The notes: generated from the letters alone by a model not told the origin. A DNA stretch of 64,000 nt from Gliomastix tumulicola (GCA_001599755.1 BCHX01000008.1:620001-684000); one strand, 5' to 3'; numbered from the stretch's first letter, positions 23,457 to 35,500 are shown. Program-made: numbers and translations.

Positions 23457-24613
23457 TCAAGATCGTCCGGGGAGACTAGGCAGCCCTATTCGCGAGAGAA
23501 ATATGCGTTAGCTTGTGTCTGGTGGTAGGGTCTAAGGCGACTTACATCCGGAAATTTCCTCGTTCACCTGGTCGTCGACAGCGCAGGCATTCATCTCATT
23601 GACGCCCTGCGAAAGCAATGGCTGACCGTTCTCGCAGGCGTTGAACATGCAGCTCGAGTCCATCGCGCGCTGAAGAGAGTCGCCCCTCCAGCCAAAGACG
23701 TAGTCGGCATGAGTCGTGAATCCTCGTTGGTCGCCGTTGCTCAGCAGGAAGGGCTGGGATCCGTCCGTGGGCCACATGCTGTTGAACTGGGTCGTGTCCC
23801 ACAGCGTCTCGTATGCGAGCTGTGGCACCCGCACGGGATGGGAGGCGGGGCAGGGATCGGCGTTGAGGAAGGCGCCTCGGCCTGTGTTGTACATATGGGA
23901 CATGTGGTCTGGGCTGTCGAGGTTCACACCGTCCCAGCATCTGTCTACCGTTAGTGCTTGGTATGTATGTGAGAGGCGTAGGGGGCAACGAACGCTGGGA
24001 AGTGGTGGACGGTCATGATGCCACCGGGGCATGGCTGGGTAGGGAAGTCGTCGATCTCGGGGAACCGGGTGTTCTTGTCTTGAAGGCAGACAAACTTGAG
24101 ACCATTCCCTTGCGGGGAGGTGGCCATGTTGTCTCCGAGCAGCATGCGGAATCCCTGGAATGGTAAGCCTGCGCCTCTGAGAGAATGGTCTACGTAACTC
24201 ACAGGTTGAAAAGCAGTGATGTGTTGATTTCCGTTCGAGAAGAAATCCTGCTGCGTGTAGTAGATGGTCATGCCTCCATTGATGCCGTTGGGAAGCGCCG
24301 TGTTCTGCATGATGGGCACGCGGTGGTAAGAGCCGTTGCTATGTTTGAAGAACATGACTGCAGTCCAGTAGTTGGAGAAGTCTTCGGAGAAGGTGCATGT
24401 GGTGCAACTAGCCCTGTCTGCGATGTCGCCATCTTCGTGCTTCATAGTAGCGTTAAAGGCATTGCCACCGACGATCTGATGGAGATGTCCTGAGGGAACG
24501 GCGCCAGGAGAGACGAGAGGGTCGATTCGTTGGATGCTCACAGTGGAGCAGCCGAAGCGAAGCGCGGCTTCAACGGAAGCGAGAAGAACAAGGGTGAGAG
24601 TCACAAGCTTCAT
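23457..24613 (-). CDS. Secreted DUF1996 protein
   Basis: Four exons: 24613-24203, 24154-23994, 23940-23546 and 23485-23457, giving 331 residues. The start at 24613 leads directly into a signal peptide (KLVTLTLVLLASVEA); ATG 24622 would add three residues. DUF1996 hallmarks follow in order: LRFGCS..RIDPLVSPG, GHLHQIVGGNAFN, SCTTCTFSEDFSNYWTAVMFF, splice-restored FQPGFRMLLGD, splice-restored HFPACWDGVNLDSPDHMSHM, and HADYVFGWRGDSLQRAMDSSC. The last small exon restores the expected ending GWLPSLPG; without it the frame would end early. DUF1996 proteins are extracellular or cell-wall proteins of unknown activity, common in plant- and wood-associated fungi. The first intron is 48 bp with no in-frame stop, so its retention would simply insert 16 residues. 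No WSC or cellulose-binding module is present. Confidence 0.9.
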
Positions 24614-27032
24614 GTTGAGCATATGGTGAGAGGTGATCCTTGATGGTTGTGGTTTGGAAGCCAAAGTATGTCCATAGCTGCTCCCTCGGTCTCTTATACG
24701 TATCTGCTAAGGCTGACACATCAGTGAGATAAACAACTGCCGAGCTGCCATGTGATCGACAATACAGGCTGAACTGCATATACCCAATTCCCTATACTGC
24801 CTATATGACATCGGCCTACCTGACAGCACAGATGACCGAAGATCTTACATGCTGGTCGGGATAGAAAATCTCCCGCGTCGGCATTTGATGGCGGGGTCTA
24901 TCTCGACCAGACTGCGTTCATCATGACACCCTGCAGAGTAAGTGGCAACAGGCTAAAGCTCACTCGCTCGCCGTAGAAAAGGGCTATCAAACAGGCTAAA
25001 ACGGGACATTTTGAGGTGGGAGATAGGACTTAGTGGCCGTTGACAGTGGCTCAGGTGTAGGCGTGAAGGAGGATCAGCAAACGAGAGGTAGCCACGCTAG
25101 ATGTCACTAGGACATGAATGCTTTCGGCCAGCACGAGCTTTAGTGATATGTTAATGGAATCCCGATTGTGGTGTCGATTTCAGAAAACGCGCAAAGCTTC
25201 GAGCACCATCAGCCTCGACGCTGTTAGGTCTAGGACATTGGCCATGATGAAGGGGCTGTACCAAAGCACACCCCTTGATCACCTCTCAGATACCTGCTGG
25301 CCAAAATCCTTTGGATAGGTCTAAGGCTGACAACCTCTTATCACCGTCTCGAGGGAAGCCTTTGTCCAGTGCTTTAGCCAGGTTCATCCTCGGCCCAATG
25401 GTCGGTGTCATTTTGTTGTTCCGCATCAGGACCTCCGAGCCCAGAACTGGAATGATCGTCGGTCCTTTCGTGGAGTGCCGCGAGGGGATAGGTCTATATA
25501 ATTGGGGAACTACGGATTCGGTATGACGTCTGACTCAATTGGGCGGTAGATAATGGCTTAATGGCTCTGATCCGCTTCGAGTGTGACGGGAAGACACCCA
25601 TTCGGGTATTGAAGTGCTAAGCATGGCTTGGAGTCAAGCTAACGGGCCCAGAGATGACGGGATATCGCTCAGAGGTAAAGGAGTACCCAAAGACTGATAA
25701 GCAGTACCACTACGAGTCGAGAGAAGTGTGAGTAAATGACGCTTGTTCCTACTCGGTCGACGTCACTGAGTCAAGTGTCACAGCATCACTGGCCAAGGCG
25801 AATGCTGCTGATTGGTTATTCTATCGTAGGCTGCAGCAGATTCGGGATGCACTGGATGCGTTCTATTCCAACTTGGGTTTATCGAGATTTTAAGAAGAGG
25901 ACTGTTTTTCCACTTACCGCGACCTTTTTAGCGTAATTACGCACACTGAAGTGGTCTCTGCTGAGACGTTGGTTTTTCATGATGTAAATACTTGACGAAC
26001 GGGGTGATTTGACGGGGCTTCAGAATACTCGGATTGATATTTAAGTACGAGTTTGTCTGGAGACGCAGCGTGTCTCCGTGGTGGTTGCTAGCATGTGGGC
26101 ATGGCCCGGAGTAAATTGCCGGAGAACGCGGAGGAGCCATGAGGCGGCAGAAGTGCATGCGGAGTTGCTTCGGCAAAGGCCTTTACCACCTTTTGAGCCT
26201 TGTGGTTCAGTACGATTACAATTTTAGCAGGGCGGCACTGGCCTATCGAATCAAATGATGCTGTAGCACACAGGTAGGCTTTTGAGTATGAAGAGAATCT
26301 TACATATTGGAGAAGGGGTCTATGCAAAGGAACCCTGTGTTCTAAGTACCTCCCAAGTTCATCTAGGAAGAATCATGACATATCTACATGACTTGGGAAG
26401 TATATCGCCGAACTTGACGTGTTGGAAAACGGCCATCCGTATTGCTCACCTAAGCTGAATATATATATGCATACGTACGCTAAGGGCTTTTTCTTTCTCC
26501 GGAAGTCTCATCCACTCTCCTGAACCGGCTATGTTACCCGAGTGCACGTCCCAAGACCGCTCTAGCCCCATGACATGAAACCAGAGAAAGATAGAATCGT
26601 CGCATTTCACAGTGAGTGTGGCAATTGTCAACACTTGGCGCTGCCGTTGATACTCAACAGAGACTAGAAAAGTTCCAATGATGTCCAGATTTAGATATTA
26701 ACGAGCCTACTGACGGGTCATAATCCTGGACAAGAACGGGGGCAACTGTCATTCATGTACCCTGTCATTCTTTTACGGGGGATTTTGCTGATGGAGGCTT
26801 TGTTGCTGTGTATATGCTCGCTACTTAGACACATGAACGTGGACACTTTCACTTAAAGATACATGAATCAAGTTTTACTCCTCATATGAGAACAACTTTC
26901 TATATATTCTACGCCCAAAGCACCATGGGAGGGACTACTGATAGTTACATGCGAGGTACTATGGCACGCGCCTTTTGACTGGTGGTTTCCTCAGTACATC
27001 GCGAAGATGCATCTGATCTAGAGCTGGCCTCC
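24614..27032. other. 2.4 kb without a recognisable gene, fairly AT-rich
   Basis: Open frames are all under 90 codons. Base composition looks more AT-rich than the flanking genes, particularly 25.9-27.0 kb. I found no transposase motif or terminal repeat. Confidence 0.45.
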
Positions 27033-28759
27033 TCAAGCATCCGTCTTCTCCACATGGCCGATGTTCTCCTTCTCAGCTGCAATCACGGCCTCAAAGCGAG
27101 TCTCCTCATTCATGGCCTGCAACTTCTTCATGACTTCCTTGTGAGCGTGTCGAGGCTTGTAATCCTCGAACAGCATGTCCATCTGCTCAAGCGGAATGCT
27201 CTTCGTCTCGGGAAGGAGGAAGTAAACGTAGACCATGGACAGAAGCTGGAGTGACGCGAAGAAGAAGAATACGCCGTAGCCCATCGTGGTAAACATCTGG
27301 GGCGTGAAACGGGCGACGATGAAGTTCCAGAACCAGTTGCTTGCTGCCGCGAACGACTGGCCCAGGCTCCGCATGTTCTGGTCGAATATCTCGCTGCTGA
27401 TGTTCCACGGCGTGCCGCTCCACGAGGGTGTGTAGAACATCGTCCAGATGTAGAAGAACGCGATGGCCGCCCTTCCCCCGGGCGTGTCGGAACTGCCTTC
27501 ATGGGCGGAAGGCCGGGCGATGCCCACGTAGGCGCCGACGATCCAAAGAGAGATGGAACCGCCAAGGGCACCCCAGATCAAGAGGTTGCGGCGGCCGAAG
27601 TTGTCGATCAGCCAGAGAATCCACACAACGGTCATGGTGGTCTTGATCACGCCGAAGATGCCGGTCGAGAGTAGGGCGGCGTTGGTACCCCGAACGCCGA
27701 TGCTCTGGAAAACGATCGGAGAGTAGTACTGTGGTGATGGAATGTGAGTATGGAGCATTAGAGGGGAGAGGCAGAATTTTCTTACATTGATGGCGTTGAT
27801 GCCGGACCCGTTCTGCCAGAAGAATAGACTGCACGACAGAAAGATACGCCACTGAACTGACTTGCTGTTCCAAGCCCTCTTGAACGGAGCATTGAAACCC
27901 AGACCGATCGTCGAGGCTTGAACGTTGATTGCATCGTCGATCTGGGCCAGCTCCCCACGTATATACTCATGCGTCGGGGGAAGACCTCGCAGGCGGCTCA
28001 AGACCTGCACACCCTTTTCTCGTTGACCGTTGCTGATAAGCCATCGAGGACTCTCATCGGTCAGAGCGGCTCCCATGACAAGGATACCGGCGGGGATGAG
28101 TTGGACGGCGAAGGGAATCAACCACTGCTGTCGGGAGGGCTCGAGTGTTCTGCTGACGGCATACTGGCGACAAGTTAGCAAGCATGTGTGCTTGAGGATA
28201 GGCCAGGCCTTCTACTCACGTTGATCCAGAATCCAATCAGACCGCCAGACTGCCAACCAACCTCCCACATGCCTACCAATCGTCCGCGAATAGCGGGCGG
28301 AGAAAGCTCGGCGATGTAGATGGGGATGAGGTTGGAAATAGCACCGACACCGACGCCAGCAATCACTCTGCCAGCGTATAGGGCAGCAAACCCTCGTTCA
28401 TAGTCGATCGCCAGCATGACTCCCGCCCCTAGGATGAACAAAATGCCAAAAGCAAGGAGACCGATGCGGCGGCCGAGGAAATGGCCCCCAAGGTACGCGA
28501 ACAGGGCTCCAAAGAAGGCGCCTGCTTGGTAGCAAGACACGATGTTGGCCCTGAGAAGGTCGACCTCCGACTGTGACTTCTCTTCAAAGCGGAACTCCTT
28601 TCTGAACGAGTCCAGAGCGATGGTTCCGCCGATAAAGGCGCTGTCATAGCCGATCGTAGCGGCGCCGGCGGAGGCAATCGAGGCAAAGAGGTATGTGCGG
28701 AAGTTGTAAACCTCCTTCGGCGTTGGCCGATCCTCCTCGAGCTTGGGAAGGAGACGCAT
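27033..28759 (-). CDS. Quinate permease-like MFS sugar porter
   Basis: Three exons: 28759-28220, 28163-27786 and 27728-27033, giving 537 residues, the same length as I recall for the Neurospora quinate permease qa-y. Landmarks of the sugar-porter family are present: EDRPTPKEVYNFRTY at the N-terminus, GYDSAFIGGTIAL, GGHFLGRRIGLL, PIYIAELSPPAIRGRLVG, SQQWLIPFAVQLIPAG-like sequence, PESPRW as DESPRW, FWQNGSGINAINYYSP restored by splicing, and PETKSIPLEQMD. Twelve membrane helices are expected at the plasma membrane. The overall pattern is closest to QutD/qa-y quinate permeases, which are proton symporters. The adjacent divergent QutH-like oxidoreductase supports a role in quinate or a related cyclic polyol, but substrate is inferred. 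Confidence 0.87.
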
Positions 28760-29696
28760 CTTGGCGAAATACAGGGTTTGGCAAATATATGATTGGGAAG
28801 AACAACGAGAGTATTCTGCTCCAAGTGAGGCAGTCTCGGGGGCTTTTATTGTCCCAGAGCTCTCCTATCTTTTAGGGGTTACGCCATTGAACCCGGTCTT
28901 CCACCGTGCTCACCGAACGCCAAAGACCTTTGCCAATATCAGTCTACGGAGGCCTTCTCCGCAAGTAGCAGAGAGACTCGGGGTCTGGAGTTGTGCCGGG
29001 GACAGCTTAGACTGTGCGGGGACCCCACGGGATTCGGAGAGACCAGCTGAATGGTCCCTGCTGCCCACTTGGTCGGACCACCAAAGACTTTTGCCGATGA
29101 TTTTAGACCTGCAGAAGTTTACTCCGTAATTGGATATGTCCGATCCGGACTGAAGTCGAGACTGTAAGGCCCCTGGCACGTCCGAACAGAAATCACCACC
29201 TCACCAACGAAAGAAATGTCCTCTGCACAAATCAGTGAGGAGAGGGCTCTGTCTGAGTGGAGTTGAAGTGTATGTTATTAGGATGCGATGAGCTGCATGT
29301 TGACGTTGATCTCTCTTCCTAACAGCAAGAGCGGGCCACCTCTACCCTCCAATGGCCACGCGTCTGTATGCTCGTCTTCTCATCATCCGTAGGCTTCCCA
29401 TGACCTGATAAGATATTATGCTGCGTGGACGTTATGTCAAGTACAGAAAAATCCCTCCCGACACAACCTATTCCCGGGGATGGTCCGTGGATGGAATTAT
29501 TAAGTACGCCGTTGCGTTCACGATGATGGACGCTAACGGCAAAAGGCTTATCCATTAGCAAATACGTATGACATACCCCTCATAACCTGCCACTGGGTCC
29601 CTGGCGGGTAAAGGTTTTGAAGGGGCACGATATATAACAGAAAGCACCGGATCATGAAGTAGACACACCGTTTGTATTCTGCAAACTCTTCCCGCC
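28760..29696. promoter_or_regulatory. Shared divergent promoter of the permease and the oxidoreductase
   Basis: A 937-bp intergenic region lies between two divergent start codons. At 29406-29421 there is a 16-bp near-palindrome (left half TGATAA, right half TTATGC). It matches the QutA/Qa-1F consensus GGRTAA-N4-TTAYCC at 10 of 12 informative positions. A second, weaker copy at 29538-29553 has a perfect right half (TTATCC). The consensus is from memory of the qut/qa literature, and binding is inferred. A TATATAA-like element at about 29632 lies some 65 bp before the oxidoreductase ATG. Confidence 0.4.
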
Positions 29697-30761
29697 ATGA
29701 CATCGCAACCCAACCTCCGATTTGCCGTCATCGGCGTAGGCCTCATTGGCCCGCGTCACGCCAGGACAGTCTATGGCAACCCTCACGCGGACCTGGTGGC
29801 CATTGTCGACCTGATGCCGGAAGGAGCCAAGCTGGCCTCCGAGCTGAACGCGGCATACTACAAGTCCGTTACGGAGCTGATCAACTCGAAAGACAAGCCA
29901 GACGGTGCCATTATCTGCACGCCGAACCACACCCACGTCGCCCTGTCCACCGAGCTCTCTGCCGCTGGAATCCACGTCCTCGTCGAGAAGCCCTTCAGCA
30001 CCGACATTCCCAGCGGAAAGGGGCTTTTGCAGCATCTCTCGACGACCGGCGTGAAGGCCCTCGTCGGCCACCACCGTCGATTCAACCCGTACATGGTCGC
30101 AGCAAAGCAGATCGTCTCTTCCGATCGCCTGGGACAGGTCCTGGCTGTCAATGGACTTTGGACGCTGTACAAGCCTATCGACTACTACCAGCCGCCTGCA
30201 GCATGGCGGCAGAGCAAGACGGGAGGCGTGGTCTTCATCAACATGATCCACGAGGTTGACCTGCTCCACTTCCTCTTGGGTCCCATCACCAGTGTCCATG
30301 CCGAGAAGATGTTGTCGCAGAGAGGCTACGACGCAGAAGAGGGTGCAGCCCTCACGCTGCGGTTCAAGTCCGGCGTCGTGGGATCCTTCATTGTGGCAGA
30401 TAACATCCCCTCACCCCATAATTTCGAGTCAGGCACGGGCGAGAACCCTCTCATCCCGAAGGCAGGGCAGGACTTCTACCGTCTATTTGGCACGGAGGCG
30501 TCTCTCAGTGTGCCGGACATGTCCATCTGGTCGCACAAGGGCGAGAAGTCTTGGCTTAACGAGATGTCGAGGGAGAATATTCCTGTCGCGGACGGGGTTC
30601 CGTTCGAGCTGCAGTTGAAGCATTTCATCAAGGTGATACGGGGAGAGGAAGAGCCCAGTTGCACAGCGCAGGCGGGACTTGCTGCTCTTCTTGTCTGTGA
30701 TGCCATTAAACGGGCCATTGAAGAAAATTCAACGGTACAGATAGAACCTTACAGTCTATAG
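29697..30761 (+). CDS. Gfo/Idh/MocA family oxidoreductase, QutH-like
   Basis: Intronless, 354 residues. The N-terminal Rossmann fold shows RFAVIGVGLIGPRHAR (dinucleotide loop), AIVDL at the end of strand 2, GAIICTPNHTHV, and the family's catalytic-lysine motif VLVEKPFSTD. The C-terminal alpha/beta domain contains HHRRFNPYM, GGVVFINMIHEVDLLHFLLGP and a final FIKVIRGEEEPSC..GLAALLVCDAIKRA, all usual for this family. Members oxidise or reduce sugars, inositols and related polyols with NAD(P). Fungal proteins of this type next to quinate permeases have been named QutH. Together with the divergent permease it probably takes up and processes quinate, shikimate or a similar polyol, but the substrate is not visible in the sequence. 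No other quinate-pathway gene is in the window. Confidence 0.88.
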   Translation: MTSQPNLRFAVIGVGLIGPRHARTVYGNPHADLVAIVDLMPEGAKLASELNAAYYKSVTELINSKDKPDGAIICTPNHTHVALSTELSAAGIHVLVEKPFSTDIPSGKGLLQHLSTTGVKALVGHHRRFNPYMVAAKQIVSSDRLGQVLAVNGLWTLYKPIDYYQPPAAWRQSKTGGVVFINMIHEVDLLHFLLGPITSVHAEKMLSQRGYDAEEGAALTLRFKSGVVGSFIVADNIPSPHNFESGTGENPLIPKAGQDFYRLFGTEASLSVPDMSIWSHKGEKSWLNEMSRENIPVADGVPFELQLKHFIKVIRGEEEPSCTAQAGLAALLVCDAIKRAIEENSTVQIEPYSL

Positions 30762-30974
30762 AGGCGTTCGTTCGTCAAAGGATTTAAAAGATATAAATCT
30801 CGAAGATAATGCATGCAACCGAGACGGTAATTTCGTGTGGCAGAAATAGCGTGGTTGGGTGCTCTCAAGAAAGCTATTCCAATCCAGAGCTAAGTCTGGG
30901 GTCATGCTTCAGCCTTTCCATCTCATTGGCTGTCCCATGTCTAATATCTATGGAGTCAAGGTGTGATCGGAAGC

Positions 30975-31014
30975 CCGAGAGCTCGGGAGCTCTGCCGAGA
31001 GCTCGGGGGCTCTG
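30975..31014. repeat. Tandem pair of 20-bp GC-rich palindromic units
   Basis: Two adjacent 20-bp units (30975-30994 and 30995-31014) differ at one base. Each contains AGAGCTC and GAGCTCT (or GGGCTCT) arms around a GG centre, so each can fold into a hairpin. They lie between the oxidoreductase and the convergent receptor gene, so a role in 3'-end formation is possible but unproven. Confidence 0.75.
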
Positions 31015-31169
31015 GAATATCCCCGTCCTGGTTAGGGGTTTATGCTTTTCCGGCGGAATCATCCTTCCTGGTACTGCGTAGTCAACCAGAGGGATGCACT
31101 AGAATAACGGAAAGTGGTAAGAAGGCGGCGACGCTGGAATTATGTTGCTGATATATGTTCACATGCCTA

Positions 31170-32593
31170 CTATCTCCCCACGGACCTGCGCGGACGTTCA
31201 ACGTGGCTCCTAAAGTCATAACCAACACCCAGATCTTCGTCGCTATTTTCGGAGCTTGCTCGAAGCTGGCCATCGCTTATTTCCATATGCCTCGAAGAGG
31301 GAGTGTTAGTCGCTTTGGGACGCTCGTCGGGGCCGCCGGAAGTGGAAGGTAAGCGCTGCAGGTACAGCTCCCGCTGCGAAACCTGATCCGAGACCGGAGC
31401 CTGGACGTGGTGGCGGTGCGAAAGATCGTTTTTGAGCGCGTAGAAGAACGCGGCGTTGGCTACTATGCAAGCGCACAATATCTCGACAGATGCCCACTAA
31501 GATGCGATGGCGTTTTAGCATATGGACGGTGCTGGGGAGAAGGGAAGGGAGGGGAGGGCCCTTCATCATCCGTACCAAACTGCGTGACCTCTGAGACACG
31601 GACTGAATGAGGATAAGAGGTAAACGGAGAATCGTGATGATGACCACGATGGTTCCAATACCGAAGAGAAATGCCAGTTGAATCTTACTGAAGTCGCAAG
31701 TCAGTACAGCTCTTGTAGTTCGACACATAATGGCAGTGGGGGAGGTTCCTTACGCTTTAGTGTTGAGTCTGACGGCCTTGAGTATGGGGAAAGGCACAAT
31801 GATAAGGGCAACATCGGTGATGATGTTGAAAACCGCCATAGTGAGCAGGTTTGCCATGGCCTTGGAACATGTTGGGACTACAGCGGTTCGCCATTAGTAG
31901 TCTGCAACGTACGTGTAGATGACGGAGTAGAGCTTACCCTTTCCATCTGGAGCAAGCTCCCATGCCCTACAATGAAGTTGTCAGTGGCAGAAATAGAAAC
32001 AGCTAGGAACAGAGGGTAGTAGTACAGATGCAGCGGGCGGCATTCTGCCACGGTGGTGATCAAAACGCCCAGAAACGTAAGCATGATAGTCCACCAAAGA
32101 ACACGGATCACAGGCTTGCCCCAGGCGACATGCTCGACGAGACGAGAATAGAACGTGAGCAAGCTGAGCTTAAGACACCAGAGACTATGAGAGAGACATG
32201 TCAGAACCTGCATGCCGGCCGATTTCACCGCGCGAACGTCGCCTACAATAAAGCATATGTGATGCGGCTCGGGAGCAGCAGCTTTCTGGAGAGTGTGCGG
32301 TCCGCTGCCAACTGCTGCACGGTGGTGCCATGCGCCGCAGCCTCGCTTTCTGTCGGGTAGGCGGTGGACTGGTCTGGATTGAGGCTAAAGGAGAGATAGA
32401 TGCAGACGGTCCGGGCGACGAGAGGGAGGAGGGCGAGTGTCATGTACGTATCGTCCATACGCCATTTTCGGTGGCAAGTGGGATGATGCCGACAGCGGAA
32501 GAAAAGCCGATAGAGGCAGCGGATGACGATGAGCAGCGCACAGCAGGAGGCAGACACTATGTCGAAAATTACGCCTGAAGTTGGCTGCAACAT
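31170..32593 (-). CDS. PTH11-like fungal rhodopsin-domain membrane receptor
   Basis: Six exons: 32593-32247, 32184-32011, 31966-31938, 31877-31754, 31687-31576 and 31496-31170, summing to 370 residues in frame. Splicing rebuilds the canonical seven-helix pattern of fungal rhodopsin-domain (PTH11-like) proteins: an N-terminal helix ending RCLYRLFF, RKWRMDDTYM, YALFLWCLKLSLLTFYSRL, ECRPLHLYY, AWELAPDGK (the 29-nt third exon), CSKAMANLLTMAVFNIITDVALIIVPFPIL, KIQLAFLFGIGTIVVIITILRLPLIL, and WASVEILCACIVANAAFFYAL. The cytosolic tail (~90 residues) is Ser/Arg-rich. PTH11-type receptors sense host or environmental cues at the plasma membrane. The second intron is very short (44 bp) and should be checked against transcripts. 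The CFEM domain seen in some relatives is absent. Start 32593 is the first ATG before helix 1. Confidence 0.87.
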
Positions 32594-35500
32594 GTTTGGC
32601 GTGGCCTGCGGGGAGGCGCCATTTGATCGTGCACGGGACAAGAAGGTCCAACAGGAAACTTGGGACGGCTAAGATATTTAACCTGGGAAGAGTTTGCAAG
32701 ATCGCAGTGAATGACTCGACCGATACGGCGGGCACTACTCCTCGTTGGTGGTCACTTGGAGCGCACATTTAGTGCTAGTCTCGGCCCTTGCTTCGCTAGC
32801 GAGTCACTCCCCCCTCACTCGCTCTCGCTTCTCCTCACTACCAACCCCAGATTCACCCCGTTCTTGGCCCATGGCCGATGCTCAAAGAGGCGCTGGGTGA
32901 ACCTTCAAGCCCCACCAAGTGACAAACCAGAAGCATTAGTTTTGACCATCGCGGATCGAGCCCGCGTGATGGTTCATGCTCAGCGAGTGTGATTGGTGGA
33001 GGGAGATGGCCTCCTCACGCGATCGATGGAAATGAAATCTCTTTATTTTACCTTTGCGAGCGTTTGGTGGCGAAGCCCGTTGAAGTATCCACTCGCGTGC
33101 TCCAGAACCATCTGGTCGTGAGAGAAATCTCTTCAGTCCAGTCCCCCTTGCAGCTTATACGTACGCTACAGCATCCTCAATCGGGGGGAAGGAGGTGGAG
33201 GCTAGGCCCGATGCTCGCTTGGGAAAGGGACCCCTATCTGCTGCTTGACAGTGCCTGTGCCAGATCTGGCGCAGGGCGTGTTTCGGTCGCCAGTTTGTGA
33301 ATCCCCAGCTCTTTCAGCTTTCCCACATGGCTGGGTCTGCCTGACTTCCGGGCATGGGGTAGTGGGAAGTTAATGCCAGCACGTCTGTCCCTTGCCAGGG
33401 CGCCGCCGAAGAATCGGGTGCGCCGAGGAATCCGAGTTGTTCCGCGTCCGGGTATTGTACGCTCACAACGCAGCCGGACGTACGGCTAAAGGGAGGCCTC
33501 TTGGCCACGCGTGAGCAGAGTTCCAGCCGAGCTGAGCTAGCGCATTGCAATATCGTTAAAACTGCGATGGGCGGGTCAATTCATCCCCGGACACTCTGAA
33601 ATTGTGAGCTAACATCTCCGTCAGTATGGGGGAGACCTACACTGACCTGGTGTTAGATGAGGCTGCCCTCCACCGGAATTTGGATCCTCACACCTAACAC
33701 TTTATGCTCACTGAGGTGGGCTGGTCGTATTCCAAGGTTCAAAGCAAATGCTATAGTGTTCCACGAGAGAAGGTCGGGGGGCGCAATTTAGCATCAAAGT
33801 GCCAACGCGTGAAGACAATGGTGCCAAGTCTATAGGCAGATCTTGTCGACCGTCAGACGGCTCCCCGTAGCTCCGGTAATGATAGTCAGTCGCTATTTAT
33901 GAACAGTACACATCCTACTTCCCCGTGTAGTCAGATTCTACGTGGCGCACACTACTTCCGCTCCCTGCAAATAGCTCACTCCTCACCGTCACCAACGCTG
34001 AGGCTAGGAAAGAGGACATGGCTAGCATTCTAGGCTCCCCTTGCGAGGTGTTGGGTTCTGTGCTGACAAGTCTTGACAACGTGCACTATCTACCACACCT
34101 ATTGCTAGCTTGCCGACATTTCTACTCGTCATATCGAGAAACACCTGATGGTGCAGCCCCATGCTGAGGCAACAAATCGAGCCTGCGCTACTCCCTTGCT
34201 CAGTCGCTTTCAATGAGGCGTCTCGATTGCCTCTGCCCCGCAAGCGTAGCAAGGGATATAAGTGACCCAGACCTATTTTGTACATCGGTAGTACCTGGGC
34301 ATCATATAACATGCGAGCTAGATCCCTACAAGGGTATGGATGGGCTTTCGACTCCTCCACGAAGGCAGCCTCGTCTATGTTATGTTGGGCCTCTGCAATC
34401 TCGGCCTGGAGCAAATTCATCACGGCATAGTACTCCATCCATTGTTTGGCCGTGGAGTAGTTCTGTAGTGTACATGCCCTCCATAGTATAGCAACGTTGC
34501 CTGCTGGTTAAGTAGGGCACGAACTCTCAACAAGGCGGCCTGCTCGCGCCAAGATACATCGAGTGATAAGTTTAATCGTCTTGCTAAGCCGCGCTCCATT
34601 GACTCGATGCGGTTTTTGATATAGATAGTCCCTCCATCATTCCGCACCTGCTAACATTAAAGGGCACACAGCACGATATCGGCGGCAAATGGAAAGACGC
34701 CCGGGTAGCCAATGCCTTTGGGACTTTGCATAGGTGGCCACCATTGGGATTACGGACCTGTACCGTTGATCATTGAAGTGTTGATGAATGTGCCTCGTCC
34801 TCTCTGGCGATTTGACTGGATATGATCGCCTCGGCATAGGATTAACCTACCACTCTTGGCGGGCGGAAGGTTGGGGAAATGTCGCCCAAATGCATCGAGC
34901 AGTCCACGCCACTTGTGTGCACTGATGTATCGCCATTGAAAGCCCCGGTAGTCACTATTCAAGGAGCGGAGTGCAGGCTGCGGGTCAAATACCTGGTGGG
35001 TGTCTCGGACGATTTTCTTCATCATCTTGGTAGTCAGACCGAACCACTTGTCTGGATTCGCCGAGTTCTGTGGTCGGGTTGATTTTGATAATTAGTCTAA
35101 GGCTAGAGTGAGGGACATGTTTGAGTATAAATTCAAGTATCGTGTCGTTCGGTGCATTGCATCGTTGCTAACCCCTGACATAGATCGACGGCTGGGAGGC
35201 TCTTGCCGGGATGCATGCCTATCACTGGAGTCTTCTGAGTTTGTCTCCAAAGGCGATCTCCCGGTCGGAAACATCACGATCGTGATCGCCTTTGGAGACA
35301 TCGTGATCGACAAAGAACGTGCACAATATGCAAAATGTAGATCAGCTGCGACGGTAATGAGGATTTTCAGACCGTGCGACACGAGGCTAACTCAACGCCA
35401 AGCACAGCTTGAGAAGATACCCAAATACGTGTGTTGTGGATTACGAGACGACGTGTTTATTACCATGCCCCCGTCTGTCTGTGCGAGTGTGCAGGTGATA

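Noticed and set aside
23016..23528. 170-codon plus-strand open frame
   Set aside because: Overlaps the last exon of the DUF1996 gene on the other strand, which is firmly supported by splicing.
32944..32975. tRNA-like T-arm and hairpin (GCGG-ATCGAG-CCGC)
   Set aside because: No matching acceptor, D-arm or anticodon arm at the right spacing; only an imperfect hairpin.
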